Source: Sphingomonas sp. A2-49 (GTDB lineage Bacteria; Pseudomonadota; Alphaproteobacteria; Sphingomonadales; Sphingomonadaceae). From it: a stretch of 64,000 nt of DNA. The notes under the pieces are model-generated. The model worked only from the letters and a program-made list of their open reading frames with translations. It ran no database searches and was not told the origin of the DNA. Positions 1-12,537 of this stretch are shown here, one piece after another. The DNA lies in contig NZ_JAJLPA010000015.1 in NCBI RefSeq assembly GCF_025548555.1, forward strand, positions 1-64,000, read 5' to 3'. Position numbers and translations under genes: made by a program. How positions within the stretch are numbered: the first letter of the stretch is position 1; each line of letters opens with the position of its first letter.

Positions 1-1203
<1,203 letters not shown>

Positions 1204-2985
1204 CTATAGCGACAGGTCCGGGCGTTTCGCAATCGCAACCACCGCCGGCATCAGCCCTCTGAGTGCATTTCCGACAAAAAATTGCCCCGCAAGGTCTTCC
1301 GGCGACAGATTCGCTTCGATCGCCTGCCCCGCATCGATCAATTGCGCCCGCAGCACGCCCGGCAACAGCCCGGCCACCAGCGCCGGCGTGACCAGCGGCG
1401 CATCCGGCCCGCGCGCCACGAACAGGGTGGTGAAGCTGCCCTCGGTCAGACGGCCGTCCGGGCGCACGAACACCACCTCGTCGGTTCCCGCCGCGATCCG
1501 CGCCGCATCGTAGAATGCGCGGTCGCTCGTCTTGTGGCGCAAGCGGAAATCGTCCGCCTCCACCGGCAGGGGCACGACCGCTACCCGCAGCGGCCGGTCG
1601 AACGCCGGCGGCGCGGGCGACACCTCGATCGCCAGCGCGCCGCTCTGCGCCAGCAGCAGGCGCACGCGCGCCGGGCCGCGCAGCCGGAAGGTCGCCGCCT
1701 GCAACTCGTTGCGCGCACCATGCCGGTCGAAGCGGAAGCCCAGGGCGGCCGCGCTCGCCCGCATCCGTTCCAGATGCCGGTCGAGCAGCGGCATGCCCTG
1801 TTCGGGATCGAACGCCATCGTCTCGATCAGGTCGAGTGGCCGCTGTCCGGCGGTGACGAAGGCGCCCTTGGCGAGCACCTCGGCCCATTCCTCGTCCGCG
1901 CGGCTGTCGGCGACGATTCCCGATCCCAGCCCCAGTTGGGCGGTGGCGGCGCCGGCCGCGACGGTCAGCGTCCGGATCGCGACGTTGAACGCCATGTCGC
2001 CATTTGCGTCGATCCGCCCGATCGCGCCGGTGTAGACGCCGCGCCCGGTACTCTCCACCGTGCCGATCACCTCCATCGCGCGCTGCTTGGGCGCGCCGGT
2101 GATCGAACCGCAGGGGAACAGCGCGCCGACCACGTCGATCGCGTCGCGGTCCGGCGCCAGCGTCGCGGTGACGGTGGAGGTCATCTGGTGCACCGTCGGA
2201 TAGGTTTCGACGGTGAACAGCGTCGGCACCGCGACGCTGCCCGCCGCCGCCACCCGCGACAGATCGTTGCGCATCAGGTCGACGATCATCAGGTTTTCGG
2301 CGCGCTGCTTGGCGTCGCCGGCAAGGTCGGCGATCCGCCGCGCGTCCTCGTCCGGCGTGTCGCCGCGCGTCGCCGTGCCCTTCATCGGCCGGCACGTCAG
2401 CGTGCCGCCGTCGAGCGCGACGAACAGCTCGGGCGACAGCGACAGCAGGTGCCGCTCCCCCGTGGCCACCAGCGCGCCGTGCCCCGCCGCCGATCCCCGC
2501 CGCAGCTTCGCATAGAGCGCCGCCGGATCGCCCGCGATCGCGACATCCGCGCGCAACGTCAGGTTCGCCTGATAGATGTCGCCCGCACGCACCATCTCCA
2601 GCACCCGCTCCAGCGCCGCGTCATAGGCGCGGCGATCGATCCGCGGCTCCGGCACCGCCGCCCAGGCGCCCGCCGGATCGGGCAGCGCGTCCGCCACCTC
2701 CGCCGCCGTCAGCGCCCGGTAGCCCGCGAACAGCCCGAACCACAGCAGCGGCCCTTCGACGTCGCGCGACGGCAGCCCGCGCGGCATCAGCGCCGCCCCC
2801 GCCTCGTAGGTCAGGTACCCCGCCGCGTGCAGTCCGCGCGCGCGCGCCGCGCGCAGCCGCTCCAGCGCGGGGACGACCGCGTCCAGCCGGTCGGCGGCGA
2901 CGATCTCGACCGGATCGGCGTAGAGCCGCGCGCCGTCGCCGTCGGGACGGGCGTCGTCGAGCAGGATGAAGGGCGCGGTCAGCAT
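1204..2985 (-). CDS. pabB: Aminodeoxychorismate synthase component I fused to 4-amino-4-deoxychorismate lyase (PabB-PabC)
   Basis: Bifunctional p-aminobenzoate enzyme of folate synthesis, 593 residues. The N-terminal two thirds is a chorismate-binding domain, with GDIYQANLT, the AENLMIVDLMRNDLSRV helix and the hallmark PCGSITGAPKQRAMEVI. After a linker the C-terminal ~220 residues form a class IV aminotransferase/lyase fold, starting near IETMAFDPEQGMPLLDRHLE, with HKTSDR (K485 the likely PLP lysine) and DGRLTEGSFTTLF. The fusion suggests that aminodeoxychorismate is made and cleaved on one polypeptide; a separate PabA amidotransferase would be needed and is not in this window. The fusion itself is known in many proteobacteria. 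The start is the first ATG, 80 bp from the divergent MBL gene. Confidence 0.93.
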   Translation of the reverse strand: MLTAPFILLDDARPDGDGARLYADPVEIVAADRLDAVVPALERLRAARARGLHAAGYLTYEAGAALMPRGLPSRDVEGPLLWFGLFAGYRALTAAEVADALPDPAGAWAAVPEPRIDRRAYDAALERVLEMVRAGDIYQANLTLRADVAIAGDPAALYAKLRRGSAAGHGALVATGERHLLSLSPELFVALDGGTLTCRPMKGTATRGDTPDEDARRIADLAGDAKQRAENLMIVDLMRNDLSRVAAAGSVAVPTLFTVETYPTVHQMTSTVTATLAPDRDAIDVVGALFPCGSITGAPKQRAMEVIGTVESTGRGVYTGAIGRIDANGDMAFNVAIRTLTVAAGAATAQLGLGSGIVADSRADEEWAEVLAKGAFVTAGQRPLDLIETMAFDPEQGMPLLDRHLERMRASAAALGFRFDRHGARNELQAATFRLRGPARVRLLLAQSGALAIEVSPAPPAFDRPLRVAVVPLPVEADDFRLRHKTSDRAFYDAARIAAGTDEVVFVRPDGRLTEGSFTTLFVARGPDAPLVTPALVAGLLPGVLRAQLIDAGQAIEANLSPEDLAGQFFVGNALRGLMPAVVAIAKRPDLSL

Positions 2986-3065
2986 CGCTTACCAAATGCA
3001 CGGGGGCACCCCGCCCGCGCAAGCGGCGATTGCCGCGTTCCGCCGCCACGCCTATCTGCCGCGGC

Positions 3066-3740
3066 ATGACCGATCGTTCCCGCCCCGCCGCGCCCCTCAA
3101 CGCCGTGATCGTCCAGGTGACGCCCTTCCAGCAGAATTGCACCCTGATCTGGTGCACCGCGACGATGAAGGCGGCGGTCGTCGATCCGGGCGGCGACCTG
3201 CCCCGCATCAAGGCGGCGATCGCGCAGGCGGGCATCACCGTGGAAAAGATCCTGCTCACCCACGGCCATATCGACCATGCCGGCGAGGCGAAGACGCTCG
3301 CCACCGATCTCGGCGTGCCGATCGAGGGCCCGCACGAGGCGGACCGGTTCTGGCTCGCGCGGCTCGACGACGACGGCCGCAACTATGGCATGACCGGCGT
3401 CGTCTTCGAACCCGATCGCTGGCTGGTCGAGGGGGATACGGTCACCGTCGGGAACCTGACGCTCGACGTCTACGAGACCCCCGGCCACACGCTCGGCCAC
3501 GTCATCTTCCACCACGCACCCTCGAAGTTCGCGCAGGTCGGCGACGTCCTGTTCCAGGGCTCGGTCGGGCGCAGCGACATGCCGGGCGGCAACCACAAGC
3601 AGCTGATCGAGACGATCGTCACCAAGCTGTGGCCGCTGGGCGACGACACCGCCTTCATCCCCGGCCACGGCAACCCCAGCACCTTCGCCCACGAACGCAG
3701 CCAAAACATGTTCGTCAGCGACCGCGCGCTGGCGGACTAA
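3066..3740 (+). CDS. MBL-fold metallohydrolase, glyoxalase II-like
   Basis: Cytosolic metallo-beta-lactamase-fold hydrolase of 224 residues. The metal site is clear: THGHIDHAG gives H66, H68, D70 and H71; [11 protein letters not shown] gives a further histidine; [11 protein letters not shown] lies near the C-terminus. Length and motifs fit the small YcbL/GloB2-like branch, which hydrolyses thioesters such as S-lactoylglutathione, but the substrate cannot be read from the sequence. I chose the ATG giving [17 protein letters not shown] because the upstream extension is not family-like. Divergent from pabB with a gap of about 80 bp; the SDR gene follows 31 bp after its stop. Confidence 0.88.
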   Translation: MTDRSRPAAPLNAVIVQVTPFQQNCTLIWCTATMKAAVVDPGGDLPRIKAAIAQAGITVEKILLTHGHIDHAGEAKTLATDLGVPIEGPHEADRFWLARLDDDGRNYGMTGVVFEPDRWLVEGDTVTVGNLTLDVYETPGHTLGHVIFHHAPSKFAQVGDVLFQGSVGRSDMPGGNHKQLIETIVTKLWPLGDDTAFIPGHGNPSTFAHERSQNMFVSDRALAD

Positions 3741-3771
3741 GCGGGCCAGCGCGACGGGAAAGGAGGACGCC

Positions 3772-4551
3772 ATGGCGAGACTGACCGGCAAGATCTGCGT
3801 CGTCACCGGGGCCGCGCGCGGCATCGGGCGCGCGATTGCGGAGCGGTTCCATGCCGAAGGCGCCGCCGTCGTCGTCACCGACATCGATGCACCCGCGGGA
3901 ACGGCCACCGCCGCTGCGATCGGCTGCCGGTTCGAACCGCTCGACGTCGGCGAGGAGGCCGACTGGGCACGACTCGCGCGGGTCGTTCCCGTCGCCGACG
4001 TCGTCGTCAACAACGCCGGCGTCACCGGGTTCGAGGGGGGCATGACGCCGCACGACCCCGAACACGCCAGCCTTGCGGACTGGCGCGCGGTGCACCGCGT
4101 CAATCTGGACGGGACGTTCCTCGGCTGCCGCTATGCGATCGGCGCGATGAAGGCGGCGGGGACGGGATCGATCGTCAACATCTCGTCGCGCTCCGGCCTG
4201 GTCGGTATTCCCGGCGCCGCGGCCTATGCCTCGTCGAAGGCGGCGATCCGCAACCACAGCAAGAGCGTCGCGCTCTATTGCGCGCAACAGGGCTGGCGGA
4301 TCCGCTGCAATTCGATCCATCCCGCCGCGATCCTGACCCCGATCTGGGAACCGATGCTGGGCGACGGGCCCGGCCGCGACGCCCGGATGCAGGCCCTGGT
4401 CGCGGACACGCCGCTGAAGCGATTCGGCACGCCGGACGAGGTGGCGGCGATCGCCGTGCTGCTCGCATCGGACGAGGCGACCTACGTGACGGGCACGGAG
4501 CTGAGCATCGACGGCGGCCTGCTCGCCGGATCGGCGGCCTCCCCCGGCTGA
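3772..4551 (+). CDS. Short-chain dehydrogenase/reductase
   Basis: Classical SDR of 259 residues, NAD(P)(H)-dependent, cytosolic. The Rossmann glycine motif TGAARGIG is at 12-19, NNAG at 80-83, and the catalytic residues are S139 (NISSRSG), Y152 and K156 (YASSK). The C-terminal [15 protein letters not shown] is the usual cofactor/substrate loop ending. A strong AAAGGAGG ribosome site lies 8 bp before the ATG. An aspartate (VVTDIDAP) after beta strand 2 suggests NAD rather than NADP preference; that is inference. The substrate is unknown: this class includes hydroxysteroid and 3-oxoacyl reductases. It faces the MAPEG gene with a 31 bp convergent gap. Confidence 0.9.
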   Translation: MARLTGKICVVTGAARGIGRAIAERFHAEGAAVVVTDIDAPAGTATAAAIGCRFEPLDVGEEADWARLARVVPVADVVVNNAGVTGFEGGMTPHDPEHASLADWRAVHRVNLDGTFLGCRYAIGAMKAAGTGSIVNISSRSGLVGIPGAAAYASSKAAIRNHSKSVALYCAQQGWRIRCNSIHPAAILTPIWEPMLGDGPGRDARMQALVADTPLKRFGTPDEVAAIAVLLASDEATYVTGTELSIDGGLLAGSAASPG

Positions 4552-4582
4552 CGGGGCATGCGCCGCGAGTCGGGACCCGCGG

Positions 4583-5023
4583 TCAGGCGGTCGGGACGGC
4601 CTCCACCGGGATCGCGCGCACCGGCGGGGACGATGCGCCGGTCCAGGCAAGCGCCAGTCCCCAGATCGACAGCGCCAGCAGCACCGCCCAGGTCAGCAAT
4701 GCGCCCCCGGCGCGCCACGGGTTCGCGGTCGGCCGGTCCATGCCGATCGCGTGCACGATCCGGGATACGACGAACAGCCCGCCCGCGCCCCAGAGCCGGT
4801 CCGGGTCGCCGCCCGCCGCCTCGATCAGCGCCATCAGGATCAGCACGAACGGCGCATATTCGACGAAGTTCGCCTGCGCCCGCGTCCGCGCGACGAGCGC
4901 GGGATCGCCGCCGTCGCCGAGCAGGATCTGGTCCTTCAGCCGGACCCGGACGATGCGATAGGCGAGGATCAGGTTGCCGAGCCCGGCCGCGGCGGCGATG
5001 GTCAGCGTGACGGGCAACATCAT
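4583..5023 (-). CDS. MAPEG family membrane protein
   Basis: Small four-helix inner-membrane protein of the MAPEG (membrane-associated eicosanoid/glutathione metabolism) superfamily, 146 residues. Features seen: an N-terminal hydrophobic helix ([20 protein letters not shown]), the charged [14 protein letters not shown] loop, the family-typical [20 protein letters not shown] with its R-x-x-x-N-x-x-E pattern, then SRIVHAIGM and two more hydrophobic segments. The start is set by an AGGGAGGGG ribosome site about 8 bp before tandem ATG codons. Bacterial MAPEG proteins often have glutathione transferase or peroxidase activity, but the substrate here is unknown. Confidence 0.85.
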   Translation of the reverse strand: MMLPVTLTIAAAAGLGNLILAYRIVRVRLKDQILLGDGGDPALVARTRAQANFVEYAPFVLILMALIEAAGGDPDRLWGAGGLFVVSRIVHAIGMDRPTANPWRAGGALLTWAVLLALSIWGLALAWTGASSPPVRAIPVEAVPTA

Positions 5024-5228
5024 CGGTCCGGCCCCTCCCTGTCGAGCCCGCGCCGTGATGCGCGCATGCGCCGAAGCTTGCAACCACGCGGGAATTCGCT
5101 ATAGGCCCGCGCTTCGCGATGCGCCGGGTTGTCGGTGGCGTCCAGCGGCCGGCGCCTCGCCGATCGTCGGAACGTCCTGCCGGGTGCATCGGATTTTCCG
5201 TAAGCCGATTCCAGAACAAGGTGCCGAA

Positions 5229-5408
5229 ATGGCCGTCCCCAAGCGAAAGACCTCTCCCTCCAAGCGCGGCATGCGTCGCGGTCACGATTCGCTGACCGTC
5301 GCGTCGTTCCAGGAGTGCCCGAACTGTGGCGAGCTGAAGCGTCCGCACAACCTGTGCACCGCATGCGGCCATTACAACGGCCGCGAGATCGTCTCGGTCG
5401 AGGGTTAA
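5229..5408 (+). CDS. rpmF: 50S ribosomal protein L32
   Basis: Ribosomal large-subunit protein of 59 residues: [19 protein letters not shown] start and a zinc ribbon with C30-P-N-C33 and C43-T-A-C46. All four cysteines are present, so this is the zinc-binding (C+) form. It sits 33 bp upstream of plsX on the same strand, the conserved rpmF-plsX-fabH arrangement that links ribosome and membrane-lipid synthesis. No strong promoter could be picked in the ~200 bp upstream, which separates it from the divergent MAPEG gene. Confidence 0.97.
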   Translation: MAVPKRKTSPSKRGMRRGHDSLTVASFQECPNCGELKRPHNLCTACGHYNGREIVSVEG

Positions 5409-5441
5409 GTCCCTCCCTTTCATTCGGATAAGCGCTGAACC

Positions 5442-6473
5442 ATGCCCGACAACTCCTGGATCGCCGTCGATGCGATGGGCGGCGACGAAGGGTTGGCGGT
5501 CATGCTCGCCGGCGTGGCTGCGGCCCGGCGGCGGTATGAGGGCATGCGCTTCTTCCTCGTGGGTGACGAGGCCGCGGTTCGCGAAGAGCTGAAGACCCAC
5601 CCCAACCTCAGCCAGCACAGCGAGATCGTCCACGCGCCGGAGACGGTCGGGTCGAGCGACAAGCCGGGCCAGGCGATTCGCCGCGCCAAGACGACGTCGA
5701 TGGGCATCGCGATCGACCTGGTCAAACAGGGTCGCGCCGGTGCCGCGGTGTCGTCGGGCAATACCGGCGCGCTGATGGCGATGGCGAAGGTCGCGCTGCG
5801 CACGCTGCCCGGCATCGACCGGCCGGCGCTCGCCGCGCCGCTGCCGACGCTCGGCGACAACGACGTCGTGATGCTCGACCTCGGCGCCAATACGGAAGTC
5901 GACGCGCGCAACCTCGTCCAGTTCGCGGTGATGGGCGCCGCCTATGCGCGCACGATCATGGACCTCGACAGCCCCCGCGTCGCGCTGCTCAACATCGGCA
6001 GCGAGGACCAGAAGGGCACCGACGAGATCCGCGACGCCGCGGCGGTGCTGAAGGGTCAGACGCACCTGCCGCTCACCTTCACCGGCTTCGTCGAGGGCAA
6101 CCAGCTCGCGCGCGGCAACCACGACGTCATCGTCTGCGACGGCTTCGCCGGCAACATCGCGCTCAAGACCGCCGAGGGCACCGCGCGCTTCGTCGCCGAC
6201 CTGCTCAAGCGCGCGTTCAGCAGTTCGGTACGATCGAAGGTCGGCTTCCTGATCTCGCGCCCCGCGACCGAATTGCTGCGCGACCATCTCGATCCCAACA
6301 ACCACAACGGCGCGGTCTTCCTCGGCCTCAACGGTATCGTGGTGAAGAGCCACGGCAGCGCCAACGAGCGCGGCGTCGCCACCGCGATCGGCAATGCCGC
6401 CAAGATGGTGCGCGCCGACCTGACCCGCCGCATCGCCGACGACCTGGGCAATTTCGAGAAGAGGGCGGCATGA
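5442..6473 (+). CDS. plsX: Phosphate acyltransferase PlsX
   Basis: Converts acyl-ACP and phosphate to acyl-phosphate, the acyl donor for PlsY in glycerophospholipid synthesis; peripheral membrane enzyme. The 343-residue length is normal. Recognisable blocks are [12 protein letters not shown] at the N-terminus, [45 protein letters not shown] and [18 protein letters not shown]. The gene lies between rpmF and fabH, and its stop overlaps the fabH start by four bases (ATGA), implying translational coupling. Confidence 0.97.
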   Translation: MPDNSWIAVDAMGGDEGLAVMLAGVAAARRRYEGMRFFLVGDEAAVREELKTHPNLSQHSEIVHAPETVGSSDKPGQAIRRAKTTSMGIAIDLVKQGRAGAAVSSGNTGALMAMAKVALRTLPGIDRPALAAPLPTLGDNDVVMLDLGANTEVDARNLVQFAVMGAAYARTIMDLDSPRVALLNIGSEDQKGTDEIRDAAAVLKGQTHLPLTFTGFVEGNQLARGNHDVIVCDGFAGNIALKTAEGTARFVADLLKRAFSSSVRSKVGFLISRPATELLRDHLDPNNHNGAVFLGLNGIVVKSHGSANERGVATAIGNAAKMVRADLTRRIADDLGNFEKRAA

Positions 6474-7438
6474 TCCGGTCGGTCATCCTCGGCACCGGTT
6501 CGGCGCTGCCCGAGCGGCGCGTCGCCAACGCCGAGCTGGAGGAACGGCTCGACACCACCGATGCGTGGATCGTCGAGCGGACCGGCATCCGCTTCCGCCA
6601 CATCGCCGCACCGCACGAGACGACATCGACGCTGGCCGCCGATGCCTGTCGCAGCGCGCTGGCCGCCGCCGGCATCCCCGCGCAGGACATCGACCTGATC
6701 GTCCTCGCCACCGCGACCCCGGACCAGACCTTTCCCGCGACCGCGACCAAGGTGCAGGCGATGCTGGGGATCGACGATTGCGTCGCCTTCGACGTCGCGG
6801 CGGTATGTTCGGGCTTCCTCTATGCGGTGCAGGTCGCCGACGCGATGCTGCGCACCGGGCTCCACCGCCGCGCGCTGGTGATCGGCGCGGAGACGTTCAC
6901 CCGCCTGCTCGACTGGGAGGACCGCACCACCGCGGTGCTGTTCGGCGACGGCGCCGGCGCGATCGTGCTCGAGGCGCAGGACAGCGACGCGGCGACCGGG
7001 CGCGGCATCCTCGCCACCAAGCTGCATGCCGACGGCCGGCACAACGACCTGCTCTACGTCGACGGCGGCCCGTCGACCACCGGCACCGTCGGCAAGCTGC
7101 GGATGAAGGGGCGCGAGGTCTTCCGCCACGCCGTCGTTAATCTCGCCGCAGTGATGCAGGAAACGCTCGTCATCGCGGGCCTGACGCCGGGCGACGTCGA
7201 CTGGGTGGTCCCGCACCAGGCCAATGCCCGCATCCTCGACGCCACCAGCCGCAAGCTCGGCCTGTCGCCGGACAAGGTCGTCGTCACCGTCGATCGCCAT
7301 GCCAACACCTCGGCGGCCTCGGTCCCCCTCGCGCTCGACACCGCCGTGCGCGACGGAAGAATTCATCGCGACCAGATCGTCGTCCTCGAAGCGATGGGCG
7401 GCGGCTTTACCTGGGGTGCGGCCGTCGTCCGGTTTTGA
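6470..7438 (+). CDS. fabH: Beta-ketoacyl-ACP synthase III
   Basis: Condenses acetyl-CoA with malonyl-ACP to start type II fatty acid synthesis. The 322 residues carry the catalytic triad C113 (AVCSGFLYA), H249 (VPHQANARI) and N279 ([10 protein letters not shown]), plus the C-terminal GGGFTWGA glycine loop typical of KAS III. Its start overlaps the plsX stop by 4 bp. About 115 bp separate its stop from ihfA, so ihfA could have its own promoter or be read through. Confidence 0.97.
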   Translation: MIRSVILGTGSALPERRVANAELEERLDTTDAWIVERTGIRFRHIAAPHETTSTLAADACRSALAAAGIPAQDIDLIVLATATPDQTFPATATKVQAMLGIDDCVAFDVAAVCSGFLYAVQVADAMLRTGLHRRALVIGAETFTRLLDWEDRTTAVLFGDGAGAIVLEAQDSDAATGRGILATKLHADGRHNDLLYVDGGPSTTGTVGKLRMKGREVFRHAVVNLAAVMQETLVIAGLTPGDVDWVVPHQANARILDATSRKLGLSPDKVVVTVDRHANTSAASVPLALDTAVRDGRIHRDQIVVLEAMGGGFTWGAAVVRF

Positions 7439-7552
7439 TACGGTCGGATCCGGGCGAAAGACGCTGCCGGCAAAAAATAGTCACTTTCGGACATGAATTC
7501 TCTGGTGTAGCATCGTCCTGTCGTTTGGTGATGAGGTGGGGTGAGCGTGTTG

Positions 7553-7852
7553 ATGACTACTGCTGGCACGTTGACGCGCGCCGATCTTTCGGAAGCGCTG
7601 CATCGACAGATCGGGCTTTCCCGCACGGACTCGGCGAAGGTCGTCGAACAGATCCTGACCGAAATGTGCGAAGCCTTGTCGCGTGGCGAAAACGTCAAGA
7701 TTTCCGGCTTCGGTACCTTCGTGCTGCGTGACAAGGGCGAACGGATCGGCCGCAATCCGAAGACGGGGGTGGAGGTTCCGATCGCGCCGCGCCGCGTGCT
7801 GACCTTCCGCGCCAGCCAGATGATGCGCGAACGCATCGTCACCGCCAGCTGA
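7553..7852 (+). CDS. ihfA: Integration host factor subunit alpha
   Basis: DNA-bending HU/IHF-family protein of 99 residues from the ATG, acting as a heterodimer with IHF-beta (not in the window). Diagnostic residues: [24 protein letters not shown] followed by [15 protein letters not shown], including the GRNPKTG DNA-contact arm with the intercalating proline. An upstream in-frame GTG at 7541 would add four residues; I prefer the ATG because the product then begins [12 protein letters not shown] as in relatives, but neither start has a strong ribosome site. The merR-like gene follows 5 bp after the stop. Confidence 0.94.
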   Translation: MTTAGTLTRADLSEALHRQIGLSRTDSAKVVEQILTEMCEALSRGENVKISGFGTFVLRDKGERIGRNPKTGVEVPIAPRRVLTFRASQMMRERIVTAS

Positions 7853-7857
7853 CCGGG

Positions 7858-8211
7858 ATGGTGACGGGCACGCCCAAGGCGGTCGGCGCATTCCGCACGA
7901 TCGGCGAGGTTTCCGAGGAAACCGGCGTCGCCCAGCATATCCTGCGCTATTGGGAAACGCGCTTTCCCCAGCTGCGGCCCGTCACGCGCGCCGGCAACCG
8001 CCGCTATTACCGGCCCGACGATATCGCGCTGGTGCGCCGGATCGACGGATTGCTCAACCGGGAGGGCTATACCGTCCGCGGCGTGCAGCAACTCCTCGCC
8101 GAACCGACGCGTCGGGCGCGGACGGACGAGGCCGCGGACCTGATGCCGGCGCTCCGCGCGATCCGCGACCGCCTTGCGCATGCATTGGTGCAGGACGAAC
8201 GGCTCGCCTGA
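7858..8211 (+). CDS. MerR family transcriptional regulator
   Basis: DNA-binding regulator of 117 residues. The winged helix-turn-helix is clear: RTIGEVSEETGVAQHILRYW then RFPQLRPVTRAGNRRYYRPD and the second helix pair DIALVRRIDGLLNREGYTVR. The C-terminal part is short (about 35 residues) with no cysteine metal site like that of MerR/CueR, so the effector, if any, is unknown. It directly follows ihfA, a pairing conserved in alphaproteobacteria, and is probably co-transcribed with it. Downstream begins a 1.1 kb gene-free repeat region. Confidence 0.9.
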   Translation: MVTGTPKAVGAFRTIGEVSEETGVAQHILRYWETRFPQLRPVTRAGNRRYYRPDDIALVRRIDGLLNREGYTVRGVQQLLAEPTRRARTDEAADLMPALRAIRDRLAHALVQDERLA

Positions 8212-8686
8212 CGAGCGCGTCGGTCCGGGCAGCGGATCGCATCGCGGCAGCGGACGACGGCAGCGCTCGGCCCGCGATGGCCCGGCATTCGGTGCCGTCA
8301 TGTCGCGACGCCGGCGACAGACGCTCCGTCACCCGGATCGGGCCCTCGGGTCGCAGGCCGACGCGCCCCCGGTCCACAGCCCAACCAGCCACCGCCGCCG
8401 GATCGGGGCCTCGGGTCGGAGGTCGGCGCCCTGATGGGCTGTCAAGCGGCGCTGTTTTGACCTCGACCCGCTCCCGGGTCCGCCGATCGACGTGCCCCAT
8501 CCGCCGGGTGCCGTCGCTAAGACCCGTTCGGCCACGCCGCGATGGCGAGGCAACTTGCGCGCGACGGCGCGCAGAAGCGATCGATGCCCCGACGATCGAC
8601 GGGGTTCCAGTCCCCGCGCGCCGGGGTTGCGGCACTTACGCCACCACGACTGCCGATCGGCGTGAGCCTTCACCCGACGGCGCCGC
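8212..8686. other. Gene-free GC-rich stretch
   Basis: No convincing coding sequence on either strand: open frames here have no family signature and overlap one another. The only structure I see is a local imperfect duplication of about 33 bp, at roughly 8333-8367 and again at 8398-8430, sharing the core cctcgggtcg. It leads directly into the four-unit tandem array. Confidence 0.55.
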
Positions 8687-9299
8687 GTCCGTCTGAATAG
8701 GGCGGCGGCACGTATGGACGAGTGCGGCAGCTCGACCGAATCGCCGACCGGGGTTCGGCCGAACGGCGATCCACCCGCCTGTTACGTCGGCGCGCATCGC
8801 CTCGCACAGCATCCCAAGGTCGCGCACGGGACGGTGTCGCGTCCGCCCGAATAGGGCAGCACCCCATATAAGCGAGCGCGGCAGAGCGACCGGATCGACG
8901 GCCGGGGTTCGGCCGAACGGCGATCCGTCCGCCTGTCACGTCGGCACGCATCGCCTCCACAGCATCCCGAGGTTGCGCACCGGACGGTGTCGCGTCCGTC
9001 TGAATATCGCGGCACCACATATGGACGAGCGCAGTAGTTCGACCGAATCGCCAGCCGGGGTCCGGCCGAACGACGATCCGCCAGCCTGTCACGTCGGCAC
9101 GCATCGCCTCGCACAGCACCCCAGGTCGCGCACGGGACGGTGTCACGTCCGCCCGAATAGGGCGGCACCCCATATAAGCGAGCGCGGCAGAGCGACCGAA
9201 TCGCCGGCCGGGGTTCGGCCGAACGACGATCCGCCCGCCTGTTACGTCGGCGCGCATCACCCCGCGCAAGCATCCCCAGGCCGCGCCCCCGGTCGGCCC
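8687..9299. repeat. Four tandem ~153 bp repeats of alternating type (A-B-A-B)
   Basis: Units are 8687-8840 (154 bp), 8841-8993 (153), 8994-9146 (153) and 9147-9299 (153, degenerate at its end). All begin gtccg(t/c)c(t/c)gaata. Units 1 and 3 share tatggacgag and a tcgacc half (type A); units 2 and 4 share ccccatataagcgagcgcgg and agagcgacc (type B), so the higher-order period is about 307 bp. Every unit contains the palindrome gttcggccgaac or a one-base variant, at 8753, 8907, 9060 and 9213. The array lies between the 3' ends of merR and tetR (convergent genes). No protein family is visible in it; function unknown. Confidence 0.9.
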
Positions 9300-9326
9300 G
9301 GCGAAGTGACGGCCCGCTGCGGCCGA

Positions 9327-9971
9327 TCACCGGGTGCCCGATGTGCCCCCTCCGGCGCGCAATCCCTCGCGCAGCAGTCCCGCGGCGATATCCGCAACGT
9401 CGTCGACGCCGCGGTCCTCGCTCCAGACGCCATAGCGCAGCCCCAGGAACACGTTCATCCCCATCACCGCCCAGGCGTGGACGTCGGTGACGTCGCCGCG
9501 CACCTCGCCGCGCGCCGCCGCCGCCTTCAGCCGCTGCTCGATCCGTTCGGCGGTCGAGGCGTAATGCGCGCGAAAGCTCGCCGCGTCGACGAATTCGGCC
9601 TCGTCGATGATGCGATAGATCTCCTTGTGCTCGCGCACAAAGCCGATGAACTGCGCGAGGCCCGCGCGCTCCGCGGCGATGCCGTCCTGCGCCGCGCGCA
9701 GCGCCGGCGCGACATGGTCGCGGACCTGTGCGGACAGATCGGTGACCAGCGCCCGGAACACCGCGTCCTTCGAATCGAAATAGGTGTAGAAGCTGCCGAG
9801 CGCGACACCGGCGCGTCGCGTGATCGCGCTGATCGACGCCTCGTGGAACCCCCGCTCGCCGAATTCCAGCGCCGCGGCGTCGAGCAGCGCGCGCAGCGTC
9901 TTGCGCCCCCGCGCGGTGCGGGGCGTCTTGTCCCCCGCCCCACCGGCTGCGGCTTCCCCAGCGCTCGCCAT
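9327..9971 (-). CDS. TetR/AcrR family transcriptional regulator
   Basis: One-component repressor-type regulator of 214 residues. After an Ala/Gly-rich N-terminal tail the HTH is canonical: LLDAAALEFGERGFHEASIS, AITRRAGVALGSFYTYFDSK and DAVFRALV. The remaining ~150 residues are an all-helical ligand-binding domain with no recognisable subfamily. It is transcribed divergently from the TonB receptor gene, 120 bp away, and most likely controls that gene and the MFS gene; the ligand is probably the transported compound or a derivative (inference). Confidence 0.92.
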   Translation of the reverse strand: MASAGEAAAGGAGDKTPRTARGRKTLRALLDAAALEFGERGFHEASISAITRRAGVALGSFYTYFDSKDAVFRALVTDLSAQVRDHVAPALRAAQDGIAAERAGLAQFIGFVREHKEIYRIIDEAEFVDAASFRAHYASTAERIEQRLKAAAARGEVRGDVTDVHAWAVMGMNVFLGLRYGVWSEDRGVDDVADIAAGLLREGLRAGGGTSGTR

Positions 9972-10000
9972 CTACCGCAGCCCCCCTGTCATTTCCCAAG

Positions 10001-10029
10001 TTGAATCCTGGTTCAGGTTTCACTATAGG
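10001..10029 (+). promoter_or_regulatory. Candidate promoter with embedded operator for the TonB receptor gene
   Basis: A sigma70-like pair is visible: TTGAAT (10001-10006), 17 bp spacer, TATAGG (10024-10029). Within the -35/spacer lies the inverted repeat TGAA-N6-TTCA (10002-10015), overlapping a second palindrome CCTG-N3-CAGG. The site lies in the divergent tetR/TonB-receptor gap, so it is a plausible TetR operator. Called by eye only. Confidence 0.4.
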
Positions 10030-10091
10030 CTTCGTCGACAGCGTACAAGCCGGGACTACCGGACGCGGCGCTGCACAGGAGGGGTTTGTTT

Positions 10092-12461
<2,370 letters not shown>

Positions 12462-12469
12462 TCCGTCGC

Positions 12470-12501
12470 CCCGCCCTCGTCATGCCGATGACGGGGGCGG
12501 G
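12470..12501. terminator. Hairpin after the TonB receptor gene
   Basis: Inverted repeat with 14 bp arms (12470-12483 and 12488-12501), one mismatch, loop gccg. It starts 9 bp past the stop codon. There is no U-run after it, so it may attenuate or protect the transcript end rather than act as a classical Rho-independent terminator; the MFS gene begins 36 bp later. Confidence 0.5.
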
Positions 12502-12537
12502 CTTGCGCATCGTTCGGCACCCGACGAAGGAGCGCGC

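Noticed and set aside
8054-8635. Several short ORFs after merR
   Set aside because: Mutually overlapping on both strands, Arg-rich and without ribosome sites or family resemblance.
8687-9299. CRISPR-like array
   Set aside because: Units are ~153 bp and contiguous with no alternating short repeats and unique spacers, and no cas genes lie nearby.
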